Assembly: GCA_964638715.1 (NCBI GenBank)
Contig: CAZWZF010000014.1
Location: 1 to 64,000 of the forward strand
DNA: 64,000 nt
From: JBAXQQ01 sp037131695
GTDB lineage: Bacteria > Armatimonadota > Hebobacteria > CAIYQO01
Reading direction: 5' to 3'
Below are positions 26,545 to 36,003 of this stretch, piece by piece (position 1 is the first letter of the stretch; each line of letters starts with the position of its first letter). Under the pieces are notes generated by a model. That model had not been told where the DNA came from. It saw nothing but the letters and a program-made list of their open reading frames with translations, and did not search any database. The translations under genes were made by a program, and so were the position numbers.

Positions 26545-27529
26545 ACATCTGCACCTGAATAACCACTCGCTGCCCACCACTGATGGCTAATATTCTTTCT
26601 ATGGTCATCTCTTCTGTCGGACAAAGGTATATTATCTGGTCTGTGCGTAAACCGTTAAAATACAGGGGAAATTCATCGGTGGCGGCGTCATTCAGTTGTA
26701 CTGCCCGCAGTTCCGGCATGTTTCGCCAGGTGGGGATGTGCTGGGCATGATGGCCGCACAGGTGAATGGTGCCGCCATGCGGATAAGTGGATAATACCCG
26801 GGAATCCAGCGGTGCAAAATAGTTCCGGTAAGTTTCCTGACCCAGCAATTGTGTGCTGCATCCGCAAATATGCCCGATGCCGTCAGGGGCATAGCGGTTG
26901 GATGAGCAATAAAAACGCACCCGGTTGCCGGGGAAACTGGTCATAATCAATTTATGCAATCCGCTGATAGAATCGGTGATAATATCCAGACCGCGCAGCA
27001 CTGTCGGGTCTGGTTCCAGCAAATCCATCAAAGCACCTTCGCCAAACAGGTTTATCGCCACATTCAGCGGTGATGAAAAGATGGGGCAGGTTATATGTAT
27101 CTGCTCCGGCACTTCCATCAGCAGTTTTTCGATTGATTTTAATGTCCACTGCACTATTGGAGCCGTATTTATATCAATTGGTTGCAAATCTGCCAAACCG
27201 CCCGGCAGCAATTCACTCCAAATCTGTCCGTCACTCCGGTAAACCTTCGCGCCAAACAAAGCGTCGACATAATGCACACCGAGAGGGTTAAACTCTATTA
27301 CCAGCGGGTGAAAAGATACGGGGTCAATACCATCACGCAATATGCCTTCGATAACTACCGGCAAATCTGCTGCACACCAGGCAGCCAGCATATCATCATT
27401 ACAATCGCTATAATACCCGGCGTAAGTGCCAACAATAGAATAAGCCGTCAGTAATTTTTCGCCAGTATATAATCGGGTTAAGTTATTTACATGTTTGGCT
27501 TGTATAGCCTGCAATTCATGATTAATCAT
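26543..27529 (-). CDS. Uroporphyrinogen decarboxylase-like (URO-D/MetE superfamily) protein 1
   Basis: A 328-residue TIM-barrel protein resembling URO-D-like enzymes often found with sugar-use genes in this kind of genome. The region GGTIHLCGHHAQHIP near 265, with the following L-N-D and P-T-E-E-M-T-I-E-R-I-L, resembles the family's C-terminal strands. Porphyrin synthesis is unlikely because no heme genes are near; a methyl-transfer or C1 role is known for related proteins, but the substrate is unknown here. The frame reaches a TTG at 27547; ATG 27529 with AAGGAT eight bases upstream is preferred. Confidence 0.6.
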   Translation of the reverse strand: MINHELQAIQAKHVNNLTRLYTGEKLLTAYSIVGTYAGYYSDCNDDMLAAWCAADLPVVIEGILRDGIDPVSFHPLVIEFNPLGVHYVDALFGAKVYRSDGQIWSELLPGGLADLQPIDINTAPIVQWTLKSIEKLLMEVPEQIHITCPIFSSPLNVAINLFGEGALMDLLEPDPTVLRGLDIITDSISGLHKLIMTSFPGNRVRFYCSSNRYAPDGIGHICGCSTQLLGQETYRNYFAPLDSRVLSTYPHGGTIHLCGHHAQHIPTWRNMPELRAVQLNDAATDEFPLYFNGLRTDQIIYLCPTEEMTIERILAISGGQRVVIQVQM

Positions 27530-27630
27530 TTTTGGTATCCTTAACAAATCATCAGTTTATTAAGATATAGCTAATCTTAACGATGATAATTGTACTCGCT
27601 GTATATTGTTCGTCAAGAGTTATAAATATA

Positions 27631-27672
27631 TTTTAAAAAGATTCAGCCATTGTAATAATTTACAATGGCTGA
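27631..27672 (-). terminator. Intrinsic terminator after prepilin-like gene
   Basis: tcagccattgtaa (27643-27655) and ttacaatggctga (27660-27672) are perfect 13-base arms with a 4-base loop. Read on the minus strand the stem is followed by atctttttaaaa. It lies 34 bases after the stop of the minus-strand gene. Confidence 0.85.
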
Positions 27673-27705
27673 TTTAAATGTAATATTTAACTTTAAAACG
27701 ACAAC

Positions 27706-28962
27706 TTACGGAATAGTGTCGTATTTCAAGTTATCGACTAATACACACATAGTGCCAGTGGTATTATCCATACGAAGCTGACCAACCGGATTATTGCTGG
27801 CATCATTTAAACTTATCCACATTCCGCGATATGCGTAGCCAGGAATCTGGGTGCCGCCGCTGCCGCCATTATACCACTGCCCGGCAAGAACAAGAGATGT
27901 AACAGGATTTGAACTAAAAGCATTAATTGAGTAGACAGAACTGCCAAGTTTCATCAACATTTTGCCATTGCTGCAGTTAATAATAAATGAATTCCATGTT
28001 GTATTGTAATTAGCAACATTTGATATTGCAGCAGTTGTTGTACCAACAAGTGAAGAAGCGAGAATAGGCATTGTTGTTTTTAAGTCACCACTTAATGCCC
28101 ACCCTTTTGCTGAACTGCCAGGTAATGTGCGTGTGCCAGTAATATAACCCCAATCATGCGCCTGACTCCATACAATACATGGTGCTGGATTACCGCTAAA
28201 CGAGGTGTATTTAACGCAATCAAATTGTCCGCCATAAGCAGTTGTCTGGGTAGCATTTGGACCGCCATAAGGAATTGCTCCCAAGCCATCAGCACGGGAA
28301 CCGCCGTTTTGGTTATGAACCGCAGAACTGCTGCCTAATTCATCCCAGCCTTGCCCTGGAGTCAAAGCATCGTAAGCCATACAGGTAGCAACCGTGGTAT
28401 CATTTGCTGTCATTGCGGCACCGCCACTTTGAACGGTTGTTTTTAATCCGGCAAACATATCCTGAGATGGGGTAAACCAAATTGGTACATTGCTGTTAAC
28501 TTCTACATGACCGTCTGCACAGGAAAAAACTGCTTTGCTGGTGTGGCGCAGATCAACATCCGGCTGCATATACATAAGGTTGCCTGTTTTCAAAGAGTCG
28601 GCACACAATACAGCGGAAGTCGGGTCAGAAATAGTTCCAACGGCTACACCGCTATAATTAGCGTTATATGCGTATCCATTTGGTACACTTTTACCTAATG
28701 TCGGACAGGTTAAAACTCCTGGATCAACTTTGATATCAGACCATATTGTTGCTGAGCCAGGAAAAAGTTCATCGTGATCCTGACAAAACATTTGTACAGA
28801 CGCGGCAATTTGCCTCTGGTTGCTGGTACAGGTTGTCTGTCGTGCTTTTTCGCGCGCCCGGGCAAATACCGGGAAGAGAATGGCGGCTAAAATGGCAATA
28901 ATAGCAATTACTACCAGTAATTCAATGAGCGTAAAGCCGCGCCGTTTGATGGTTGTTGACAT
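27706..28962 (-). CDS. Prepilin-like secreted protein with H-x9-DG motif (paralogue 2)
   Basis: A 418-residue protein with the same layout as the gene at 5741: basic leader, RRG|FTLIELLV cleavage site, hydrophobic helix, FPVFARAREKARQTTC block, then RHTSKAVFSCADGHV (H-x9-DG). The tail (about 165-418) is a different beta-rich domain (WDELGSSSAVHNQ, WSLGN-free, SLVLAGQWYNGGSGG) perhaps of the LamG type. Nucleotide identity with paralogue 1 in the shared head is broken at many third positions, so the head is kept by selection and not recent copying. GGAGG six bases before the ATG. A strong terminator follows. Confidence 0.85.
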   Translation of the reverse strand: MSTTIKRRGFTLIELLVVIAIIAILAAILFPVFARAREKARQTTCTSNQRQIAASVQMFCQDHDELFPGSATIWSDIKVDPGVLTCPTLGKSVPNGYAYNANYSGVAVGTISDPTSAVLCADSLKTGNLMYMQPDVDLRHTSKAVFSCADGHVEVNSNVPIWFTPSQDMFAGLKTTVQSGGAAMTANDTTVATCMAYDALTPGQGWDELGSSSAVHNQNGGSRADGLGAIPYGGPNATQTTAYGGQFDCVKYTSFSGNPAPCIVWSQAHDWGYITGTRTLPGSSAKGWALSGDLKTTMPILASSLVGTTTAAISNVANYNTTWNSFIINCSNGKMLMKLGSSVYSINAFSSNPVTSLVLAGQWYNGGSGGTQIPGYAYRGMWISLNDASNNPVGQLRMDNTTGTMCVLVDNLKYDTIP

Positions 28963-29264
28963 TTTTTTCCTCCAAAAATCGTTTTATTATCAACAAAAAT
29001 TGTTAACTTTAAAACTTTATATTATATTATATCATCTTTCAATTATGAATTTCAACATTTTAGTATTTTATTTTAAAAATTTAAATCAATATAAATTCAC
29101 AATTCAGGTTTTCTTGAATAAAAGTGTATAAATAGATTCCATAATAGATTTTTGCATTGCATTTTATTATTAATATTTATATTATTCCCGACAATATTTA
29201 ATTGACACTACCGTGGCAGGATAGTATTATGCTACTGACAGAAACAATGATACGAGGAGTTATT
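28963..29264. other. AT-rich spacer between divergent genes
   Basis: About 300 very AT-rich bases between divergent genes. No repeat of the families described here and no ORF with a ribosome site is seen. Promoters for both directions are expected. Confidence 0.4.
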
Positions 29265-30659
29265 ATGCGTTTACGTTCTATAATGCTTATCACCCTATTG
29301 GGGTTATGCCTGGCAGCGATGCCGGCAGAACGGCGATCGGTAAAAATGCTGACAGTCGCCAACGGATCGATTGTAATTGATGGTCGCAATGATGATTGGG
29401 CCAGCATGGGAAAAGCGTTCACCAATGCCCGGTTAGTGCCGGATTTGTCGAAGTCGCTGATGTTTTTCAACCCGGATCAAGGCGAATATGCCGGACCGGA
29501 TGATATGTCATTTGAAGCATGGCTGGCAAACGATAAAGATAACTTTTATGTGCTGGCACATGTCCGCGACCAGCTTCTTTTCAATGACGCGGAAGCTAAT
29601 TTCTGGGAAGGCGACGACCTGGAACTGTTTATCGACGCAAATCCAGTCGCCACCCGGTACGCAAAGGCGCGCAACGAAAATTGTATACAATTCATGTTTT
29701 TACCCCGCCACATGTCGCTGTCACGCGCAACTGATGCGAAAGCTATGTGGACAGATAAGCCGATTCCCGGCCTGCAAATGGCAAGCCGATTACGTCCATG
29801 TGGATATAACATGGAGATAAAAATACCCAAGACATCAATACCATATTGGAAATTGCATCCTGAAATGAATAGTATCGGTTTTGACCTGTCAATAAGTGAT
29901 TCCGACACCCCCGGCATCGACAGCCACCATGGACCTATGAAATATATCGGCTATCTGCTGAACCCGGGTAATCATTTCACAACTTCAGAATTTTTAACAG
30001 AAGTAGCGGCAACACCTGAAATTAATAAAATGACACCGAAAAAAATTCCGCAATCTCCTCCAGTTAACATGAAAAAAGTGTTGAAAGCTATTGCAGATGC
30101 GAAAGCCGACAATGCTGAAGAAGCGGCAGGAATGGCAATTGATATTATGGACGATCCCGCCGCCGCACAGATTGCCAATGCTGCACTGGCAAGTCCATAC
30201 CGCATACTCCGCAAAGCCGGATTATTCATCCTGGCAAAACGTCCTGAATTAGCCACTGGTGCCGACAAGATGATCGCCGGTTTGCGCACCCCGGCAACCG
30301 ACGGATACCTTTTTGACCCGGAATTAATTATCTATAGCCTGGCAGCATTGGCAGAACAGCATAAACTGCCGGTAAGCGATGATTTCAATACGAGATTCGG
30401 CGAGAGTTTCAGCGTTACTGTGCGCCTTACCTACGCCTGGTGTCTGGGGATAAATGGCGACCACGCCGCCGTACCTTTCCTGGCAAAACAAACCACCGAC
30501 AAAAATATGCGCGTGCGCATTAAAGCCGCATTGGCGCTTGGCGCATTGGACGACCCCGCCGGACTTCCCGCGTTAAACACCATGACAGCCACCGATCATA
30601 GATATGCCCAGGATGCCGCGAAAGCAGCTATCGCGCTTATTAATAAGAATGTGAAGTAG
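29265..30659 (+). CDS. Exported CBM9-like protein with HEAT-like tail
   Basis: A 464-residue exported protein. Signal peptide MRLRSIMLITLLGLCLAAMPA is cleaved near 20. Residues 30-235 match a carbohydrate-binding module 9/DOMON pattern: IVIDGRNDDWASMG, then DNFYVLAHVRDQLLF, FWEGDDLELFIDA, YNMEIKIP and IGFDLSISDSD. Residues 260-464 are helical with HEAT-like units (DDPAAAQIANAALASPYRI, TDKNMRVRIKAALALGALDD). It probably binds extracellular sugar. The frame extends upstream, but ATG 29265 has GAGGAG five bases before it and starts a proper signal peptide. Convergent with rhaT across a hairpin. Confidence 0.8.
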   Translation: MRLRSIMLITLLGLCLAAMPAERRSVKMLTVANGSIVIDGRNDDWASMGKAFTNARLVPDLSKSLMFFNPDQGEYAGPDDMSFEAWLANDKDNFYVLAHVRDQLLFNDAEANFWEGDDLELFIDANPVATRYAKARNENCIQFMFLPRHMSLSRATDAKAMWTDKPIPGLQMASRLRPCGYNMEIKIPKTSIPYWKLHPEMNSIGFDLSISDSDTPGIDSHHGPMKYIGYLLNPGNHFTTSEFLTEVAATPEINKMTPKKIPQSPPVNMKKVLKAIADAKADNAEEAAGMAIDIMDDPAAAQIANAALASPYRILRKAGLFILAKRPELATGADKMIAGLRTPATDGYLFDPELIIYSLAALAEQHKLPVSDDFNTRFGESFSVTVRLTYAWCLGINGDHAAVPFLAKQTTDKNMRVRIKAALALGALDDPAGLPALNTMTATDHRYAQDAAKAAIALINKNVK

Positions 30660-30683
30660 AAAATATCAAACCACTCCATGAGG

Positions 30684-30776
30684 CAATTGCAAAACCTGTG
30701 TAACCAAGAGTATTCCGAGCATCCTGCTCGGATGACTGCGAGCAGGATGCTCGCAATACACTGGGTTTTGCAATTG
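30684..30776. terminator. Nested fold-back between convergent genes
   Basis: The outer arms caattgcaaaacc (30684-30696) and ggttttgcaattg (30764-30776) are exact reverse complements. Inside, gagcatcctgctcg and cgagcaggatgctc form a second perfect stem. It lies between the stop of the CBM9-like gene and the stop of rhaT, so it can end transcripts from both sides. Confidence 0.75.
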
Positions 30777-30808
30777 ACTTACATATCATTTCCACATAAA
30801 AATTTCAT

Positions 30809-31846
30809 TTATTTCGCCAGCGAATTGCCATAAGCCATCAAGCATACTGCCACCAGTAAAATTGCCAATGCGATGTAGATTTGACTTCTTGGTTTTCCAT
30901 AAATTCCATGCCACTCGCCATGTGCAAAACCTATAATTTGTGAGGTTAGCATCATCAAAGCCTGGTAAACGCCAAAACCGACGGATGCTCCCAGCGAACC
31001 AAGGGTTCTCATGCCCAGACCATTAAAGATGACAAAAGCAAAAAAGATAATTCCCATCAGCAGACTCAAAGATATTTCCCGCCAATTCCCGACGAACTCT
31101 CCCCACCCGCGTTTGCTGGTCAGCAGCCAGGCGGGATATAAAAGATTAACCAATGCGCCGCCTGGCAGCGCGATTGCCCATACCCCGGCAATAGATGTGA
31201 AGTCGTTAGCACCTTGCGACTGGAGTGCCTTCACTATATCCGCCTGGGTATAAACAAAGGCAAAAGATAGACCAACCTGAAGAAAGCCGGCCAATATAGT
31301 CATCACCAGTCCGGTGGTAAATCCGCTGGTACTACGATTTTGTTGTTTGAGTGCTTTATCGCGGCCAAATCCGGCGACTGTGGTGAAATATATCGCTGCC
31401 AGCAATACTGCCACTCCGATAAGGATAATATGCCCGGCAGGTGATTGCAGCGTTGGTGATTGAGAAAAAGCGCCGGTTCCATGCAATATCATCGGCAGCA
31501 ATACCCCGATAGGCAACCCAATACTCATCATCAACCCTATTGTAAGGCTGACCCCGATACGCACCAGGCATATTCCCACCATCACATTTGCAATACCCCA
31601 GGCGATAGTAAACAGGTTCGCCTTCACCAATAAAGCCCACGGCAATTGTGAAAAAGCGGTCAATGCATTTGGACAAAGAGTGAGCAGAAATACCCATGGC
31701 AATACTACCAGAGCAATAAAGTTAGCAAGAAATGCCCAATGCTCATACTGGAAACGACGCATATATTTAATTGGCAAGGCAATGGCGCCAGCTAAAAAAC
31801 CAGCAATGCAAACCATTATTAAGCCATTAATTTGTGATTGTGACAT
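30809..31846 (-). CDS. rhaT: L-rhamnose-proton symporter
   Basis: A 345-residue polytopic membrane protein, about ten hydrophobic helices, of the RhaT family that imports L-rhamnose with protons. Family features include AGAIALPIKYMRRFQYEHWA near the start, IAWGIANVMVGICLVRIGVSL in the middle and WLLTSKRGWGEFVGNW toward the end, matching RhaT length and layout. AGGGA lies before the ATG. It is next to the glycosidase at 32031, and a GH78 rhamnosidase lies at 52622, so rhamnose use is consistent. No rhamnose kinase, isomerase or aldolase is in the window. Confidence 0.85.
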   Translation of the reverse strand: MSQSQINGLIMVCIAGFLAGAIALPIKYMRRFQYEHWAFLANFIALVVLPWVFLLTLCPNALTAFSQLPWALLVKANLFTIAWGIANVMVGICLVRIGVSLTIGLMMSIGLPIGVLLPMILHGTGAFSQSPTLQSPAGHIILIGVAVLLAAIYFTTVAGFGRDKALKQQNRSTSGFTTGLVMTILAGFLQVGLSFAFVYTQADIVKALQSQGANDFTSIAGVWAIALPGGALVNLLYPAWLLTSKRGWGEFVGNWREISLSLLMGIIFFAFVIFNGLGMRTLGSLGASVGFGVYQALMMLTSQIIGFAHGEWHGIYGKPRSQIYIALAILLVAVCLMAYGNSLAK

Positions 31847-31967
31847 ATAATTCCCTAAAATAAATTACTTTGCTCTATTCCTAACCACTACCAATGAAAC
31901 TGCGCCATCAGCATACAAATATACATTCAATTTGGCAAGGAAATATTTCAGAATATACAAAATCATT

Positions 31968-31998
31968 ACGGAGCACTGGCTTCCAGCCGGCGCTCCGT
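31968..31998. repeat. Small inverted repeat before rhaT
   Basis: acggagc and gctccgt pair around actggcttccagccggc, which has its own small stem. It lies in the spacer between the glycosidase 3' end and the rhaT start. Confidence 0.5.
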
Positions 31999-32030
31999 GA
32001 GCTATAATACTATCAACTATCAACTAATCG

Positions 32031-34355
32031 TCATCCTTCCACCACCAATTCTGTTTCTTCACCCGCTTTCATTGTTACTATTATGCTGACAAATTCGCCG
32101 TGAAAATCGTGGGGAGTTTCTGCGCCATCCCGAAGCACTTTGAAAGTTACTCCTGCCTGGCATGGAATAGAAAGGACAATTTCTTCAGTTGCCGCATCGC
32201 CGGTGTTGCGAAGGGTGACGGCAAGACGGCGTGGTTCGGATATGCCACTGATAATTATGCCGTCGCGTGCGCACAGGTTGCTGAATCGCACTCTTAACGC
32301 GCGGAATTTTGACGGCATTCCTTTGCCGATATAAATGCGCGGTTCCCAAAAGTCGGTAAGAACAATCTGTTCGCAAGCAGCGGTCAGGTGAGAACCGTGG
32401 GCACTTTCAAATGGCGGTACCGCCGCCATCCACAAGGGATAACATTCTTCGTAATACCCCGGTCCATGCAGGCGATTTTCCAGGTGGTCAACAAAATATT
32501 GTTCGGCGCGGTCAGGCCGTCCCAGCCGCATTTCGCTGCTTGCCACCGCGTAGCCAATCCACGGAATATTACAGCTAACCTGTCGATGACTGTAATCAAC
32601 CGTTGCCGCGTAAATGTCATCATCTAAAAAACGCTGGCACTCGGAAATGTAGTAGCTGTGGCACAACCATCCGCTTGCCATGGCATCAGGCGGCGCGTTG
32701 CGATGGTCTTCATAACGTCCATTTACCACATTAATGTCAGTATGATCGATTACATTTTGCCAGCGCGACAGGCAATCCGCGTCAACCCCCAGCTTATTGC
32801 TGTATTCTATCGCCTTGCGAATTACGGTAAGAAATGCCAGCACGGTAGATGCGTCATGCTCGATGGCATTATCCCCCATCACATCCAACTCAACTCCGCG
32901 AAAAATCATGCGGCCTTCATGCTCGTAAAACCAATCCGACACCGCCATCTCCGCCACCCGGCGCAGAATGGGGTAAACAGTATCGCGTAATAATGTATCT
33001 TTTCCAATTCCCGCCAGTTCATACAGCCGCATCGCCAGCAAAGCGCGTCCGGCGTCCGACATCGGCGCGCGGTCTACCTCTGGCGGAGCGGTGATAGTAC
33101 CATCATAATTCATCATCCAGGGGAATGCCCGTCCAGTTTCTCGCATCACTCGCCGCAGCCAATGGGCATGGCTCTCCGCCGCTTCCCACATATTGGCGCG
33201 GGCAATGCCGTCTACCACGTAATGCTGGTCATGAAAATTGCTGGCTCCCCAACCATTCTGGTGATAAAATGCGAATTGCGGCGACCCGCCGCAAGCGAAA
33301 TCACTGCCGCAATGCAGCAGGTATTCCGACATGTGCAACATGTATCGCCGGGTAATTTCCAACGCATCAATAGAATCCACCTCAATGTCAGCGGTCTGAT
33401 TCCAGTAATTTGAATATTGTGCAATATGCGCCTGGCGTGCGGACAGGTAATCACCTGCACTGAATAACATCAGCGTTTTTTCGAGTTTCTGCTGACGGGT
33501 TACGGCATCATCACGTTCTGCCCCGGCAAGACGCTGAAAATCCAGTCGCAGGTATGCTGTTTGTTCAATCGCTACTGCTCCAGTCATGCTGATTTCCCAG
33601 CCAGTTGGCAGCATTTCAACATTTGCGCCAACCGCACCCGCTCCATAAATAACGGTGTATGGCTCATTTGGCAGGTATGAAGAATCCCTATCAATAGTGG
33701 CAAGCAATGTCTGTTCGCTTGCCTTCACCGCACCTGGTTGATCAAATATTGGCAATCCGCCGCGGGTTTCCAATTTCAGTTGTATCTTCCAACTGAAATC
33801 GCCTTCGCCTTTTGCCGCTTTGCGGATAAGTTTTAAATAGATACTTTCACCACCATGAGGCATGAATATTTCAGTCTCAACTCCCACCCGTTTGTCGATA
33901 ATGAAAGAGTTCGTCAGAATCGCTTTTTTCAAATCCCATTCCCGCGTCCAGCGTTTGCCGGCAGCCAGAATATCTTCACCGCTTATCTCCTTACCATTAA
34001 TAGTGAATGTTTGTGCAAGGTATCCCAATGGCATGAAGTTTTTTCGCTGTCCATACAGCGTATCATCTGGTGCCACATCTTTGCCGGTCACCATTACTTC
34101 ATTGCGAGAAAGATGCTCGCCTATCATCCCTTCGTGCAAGATATATAAGTCAGACTGAGTGACATGAAACGGTGCCGCCGCACTACCCGCCGACGACGCA
34201 ATGCGATCTGGCAATCCCTGCAGACCGGTGCAGTCAATCCCCATGGTAAGCCGACCCGACCCAACCAGCGCAGGATAAGCAACCACCGGCATCCATTCAG
34301 ATGTCTCGGTGATAGTCCATGGTGTCATTTTGGAAATAAAGTTGTTGTGGAACAT
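32031..34355 (-). CDS. Six-hairpin glycoside hydrolase, GH65/GH95-like
   Basis: A 774-residue enzyme of the alpha/alpha six-hairpin type. An N-terminal beta-sandwich (about 15-310) contains ALVGSGRLTMGID and EIFMPHGGESIYLKL. The catalytic barrel (about 325-690) contains GWGASNFHDQHYVVDGIARANM (read as two parts around FHDQHY), RAFPWMMNYDG, and DVMGDNAIEHDASTVLAF. The tail is beta-rich. No signal peptide is seen. Exact family and substrate are uncertain; an alpha-linked deoxyhexose is an inference from the rhaT neighbour. AAGGA lies nine bases before the ATG. Confidence 0.65.
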   Translation of the reverse strand: MFHNNFISKMTPWTITETSEWMPVVAYPALVGSGRLTMGIDCTGLQGLPDRIASSAGSAAAPFHVTQSDLYILHEGMIGEHLSRNEVMVTGKDVAPDDTLYGQRKNFMPLGYLAQTFTINGKEISGEDILAAGKRWTREWDLKKAILTNSFIIDKRVGVETEIFMPHGGESIYLKLIRKAAKGEGDFSWKIQLKLETRGGLPIFDQPGAVKASEQTLLATIDRDSSYLPNEPYTVIYGAGAVGANVEMLPTGWEISMTGAVAIEQTAYLRLDFQRLAGAERDDAVTRQQKLEKTLMLFSAGDYLSARQAHIAQYSNYWNQTADIEVDSIDALEITRRYMLHMSEYLLHCGSDFACGGSPQFAFYHQNGWGASNFHDQHYVVDGIARANMWEAAESHAHWLRRVMRETGRAFPWMMNYDGTITAPPEVDRAPMSDAGRALLAMRLYELAGIGKDTLLRDTVYPILRRVAEMAVSDWFYEHEGRMIFRGVELDVMGDNAIEHDASTVLAFLTVIRKAIEYSNKLGVDADCLSRWQNVIDHTDINVVNGRYEDHRNAPPDAMASGWLCHSYYISECQRFLDDDIYAATVDYSHRQVSCNIPWIGYAVASSEMRLGRPDRAEQYFVDHLENRLHGPGYYEECYPLWMAAVPPFESAHGSHLTAACEQIVLTDFWEPRIYIGKGMPSKFRALRVRFSNLCARDGIIISGISEPRRLAVTLRNTGDAATEEIVLSIPCQAGVTFKVLRDGAETPHDFHGEFVSIIVTMKAGEETELVVEG

Positions 34356-34402
34356 GACAGGTGTCCTTTAATCTTGCTGTCTTTGATATTTATATTTATT
34401 CC

Positions 34403-35275
34403 TTAAGAAAGCCCTTTACAAAGATAATCCGGCAAATCAACCGCCGGGATATTTTCTACCTGCCACATTTTAGTAATGCCGGTCAGCAGCAGGCATGTTG
34501 ATAAGCCGCTGTTCATTGCTCCCTGCATATCAGAACGCATCGAGTCACCCAGCATCAGTATTCTTTTGCGGTCTATATCCAGTGACAGACTATACCTTTC
34601 ACACAATGTATCGAGAGCCAGATCAAAGATTGCCGTTGACGGTTTGCCTAAATATACCGGATGCAGGATAACTCCCATATCCGCGAGAACAGCGCAGATA
34701 AAACGCGCCTTGCCGCCAGCGCCAATACATAACTCGCCATGTGGTCCTGCCGGCCAATAGCTGTCTGGATTGGGAACGATAAGAGGTTTATCCGGGTTCT
34801 TAATGAAATAATTGAATGCCGCATTAATATTGCTTTCCCAGTCGTAATTACCCTCACCGATAATGACACCGTCACACATGCCGATTTTTTCGGGATTGCG
34901 ACAAATATTAAAACCGGCAAGTTCGGCATAGTCCGGTGTGCCAAGTTCACCCAAAACATAAAACAACTTGCCAATATACCCATTCTTTTTAGCATAACTG
35001 CCAAGTGCCGACCCACACGAAATTATTTCATCTTGTGATACATTTATTCCCGCGTTAGATAAAATCAGGCTTTTTTCAATGGTTGAATGATTGCCGTCAT
35101 TCGTCAGCAAATAAAAAGGATGACCATTATACCTCATTTCTGCCAGCAATTCACCAGCACCGGGCAAATAGTCATTGCCGGAAATCAATGTCCCGTCTAT
35201 ATCAAAAAGAACAGCGTCAAATAATCTTTTGTTTTCCGACCACCATTCATTAAAACTTGTATCAATAATTATCAT
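34403..35275 (-). CDS. HAD-superfamily phosphatase (NagD/class IIA type)
   Basis: A 290-residue cytosolic phosphatase. Motif I FDAVLFDIDGTLISGN (about 19-34) has the nucleophile Asp, motif II is FYLLTNDGNHST, the lysine motif is HPVYLGKPSTAIFD and motif III is ILMLGDSMRSDMQGAMNSG near 245. The large C2 cap between motifs II and III is typical of NagD or p-nitrophenyl phosphatase members, which often act on sugar or glycolate phosphates. The substrate is not clear. It starts a minus-strand block with rdgB, murI and pheT; rdgB lies 23 bases upstream. Confidence 0.85.
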   Translation of the reverse strand: MIIIDTSFNEWWSENKRLFDAVLFDIDGTLISGNDYLPGAGELLAEMRYNGHPFYLLTNDGNHSTIEKSLILSNAGINVSQDEIISCGSALGSYAKKNGYIGKLFYVLGELGTPDYAELAGFNICRNPEKIGMCDGVIIGEGNYDWESNINAAFNYFIKNPDKPLIVPNPDSYWPAGPHGELCIGAGGKARFICAVLADMGVILHPVYLGKPSTAIFDLALDTLCERYSLSLDIDRKRILMLGDSMRSDMQGAMNSGLSTCLLLTGITKMWQVENIPAVDLPDYLCKGLS

Positions 35276-35298
35276 CTTTTACCTTAATATGGATTATC

Positions 35299-35886
35299 TT
35301 ACCCTTTATAGTTTTTTATCCATTCAGCAGCTTTTCTGAATGCTTTTCCGCGATGACTTATCAGGTTTTTTTCCGCAATAGTCATTTCTGCCATGGTGCG
35401 GGTTTTCCCGATGGGTTGAAATACCGGGTCGTAGCCAAACCCGTTGCTGCCGGATGGAGCATTGGTGATAAAGCCTTCAGTTGTTTCATCAATCTCAACC
35501 AGCACACCGGTGGGGGAAGCGATAACCACCGCACAGTGAAAACGCGCAGAGCGTTTTTCAGCCGGGATATCTTTCATAATCTGCAACAGTTTGCTATTAC
35601 GGGCGGCGTCATCGGCGGCAAATCTTTTTGAATACACCCCTGGTTCACCATTCAAAGCGTCTACGCTAAGACCGCTATCATCCGCCAGGGATATCATGCC
35701 AGTCGCTTCCGCTGCCGCCATTGCTTTTAAACCGGCATTTTCGACAAAGGTAGTACCGGTTTCATCAACATCAAAATCTGCCGCAAAGTCGCAAATAGGA
35801 ACAATTTCCGCGTTGACATCCCCCAAAATCTCCGCAATTTCGACGGCTTTTTTACGATTAGTAGTTGCAAGGACAATTTTTAGCAT
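35299..35886 (-). CDS. rdgB: Non-canonical purine NTP pyrophosphatase (RdgB/HAM1)
   Basis: A 195-residue house-cleaning enzyme that hydrolyses dITP, dXTP and ITP to the monophosphate. Motifs: IVLATTNRKKAVEIAEIL at the start, TTFVENAGLKAMAAAEATG, SLADDSGLSVDALNGEPGVYS (read in two parts at DDSGL), GSNGFGYDPVFQP and AEKNLISHRGKAF. These cover all substrate- and metal-binding blocks. Length is normal. ATG 35886 with AAAGGTG upstream is preferred over GTG 35892, which would overlap the ribosome site. Confidence 0.95.
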   Translation of the reverse strand: MLKIVLATTNRKKAVEIAEILGDVNAEIVPICDFAADFDVDETGTTFVENAGLKAMAAAEATGMISLADDSGLSVDALNGEPGVYSKRFAADDAARNSKLLQIMKDIPAEKRSARFHCAVVIASPTGVLVEIDETTEGFITNAPSGSNGFGYDPVFQPIGKTRTMAEMTIAEKNLISHRGKAFRKAAEWIKNYKG

Positions 35887-35981
35887 TTTCACCTTTATTT
35901 TAATATATCACCTGATTGAGCGAAACGTCGGGGACGACGTTCCCTACAGGATAAATTTGTTACAGAAAATCTTTCAATATA

Positions 35982-36001
35982 TAAAATTGTCAATTGTCAA
36001 T
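35982..36001. repeat. Short CAATTGT array
   Basis: aaattgtcaattgtcaattt, two to three heptamers of the same kind as at 11655, just after the murI 3' end. The preceding gaaacgtcggggacgacgtt (35927-35946) contains a cgtc/gacg stem. Confidence 0.5.
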
Positions 36002-36003
36002 TT

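Noticed and set aside
26543..27529. HemE, true uroporphyrinogen decarboxylase
   Set aside because: Sequence style is of the distant URO-D-like group and no heme genes are near; the same applies to 59244-60221.
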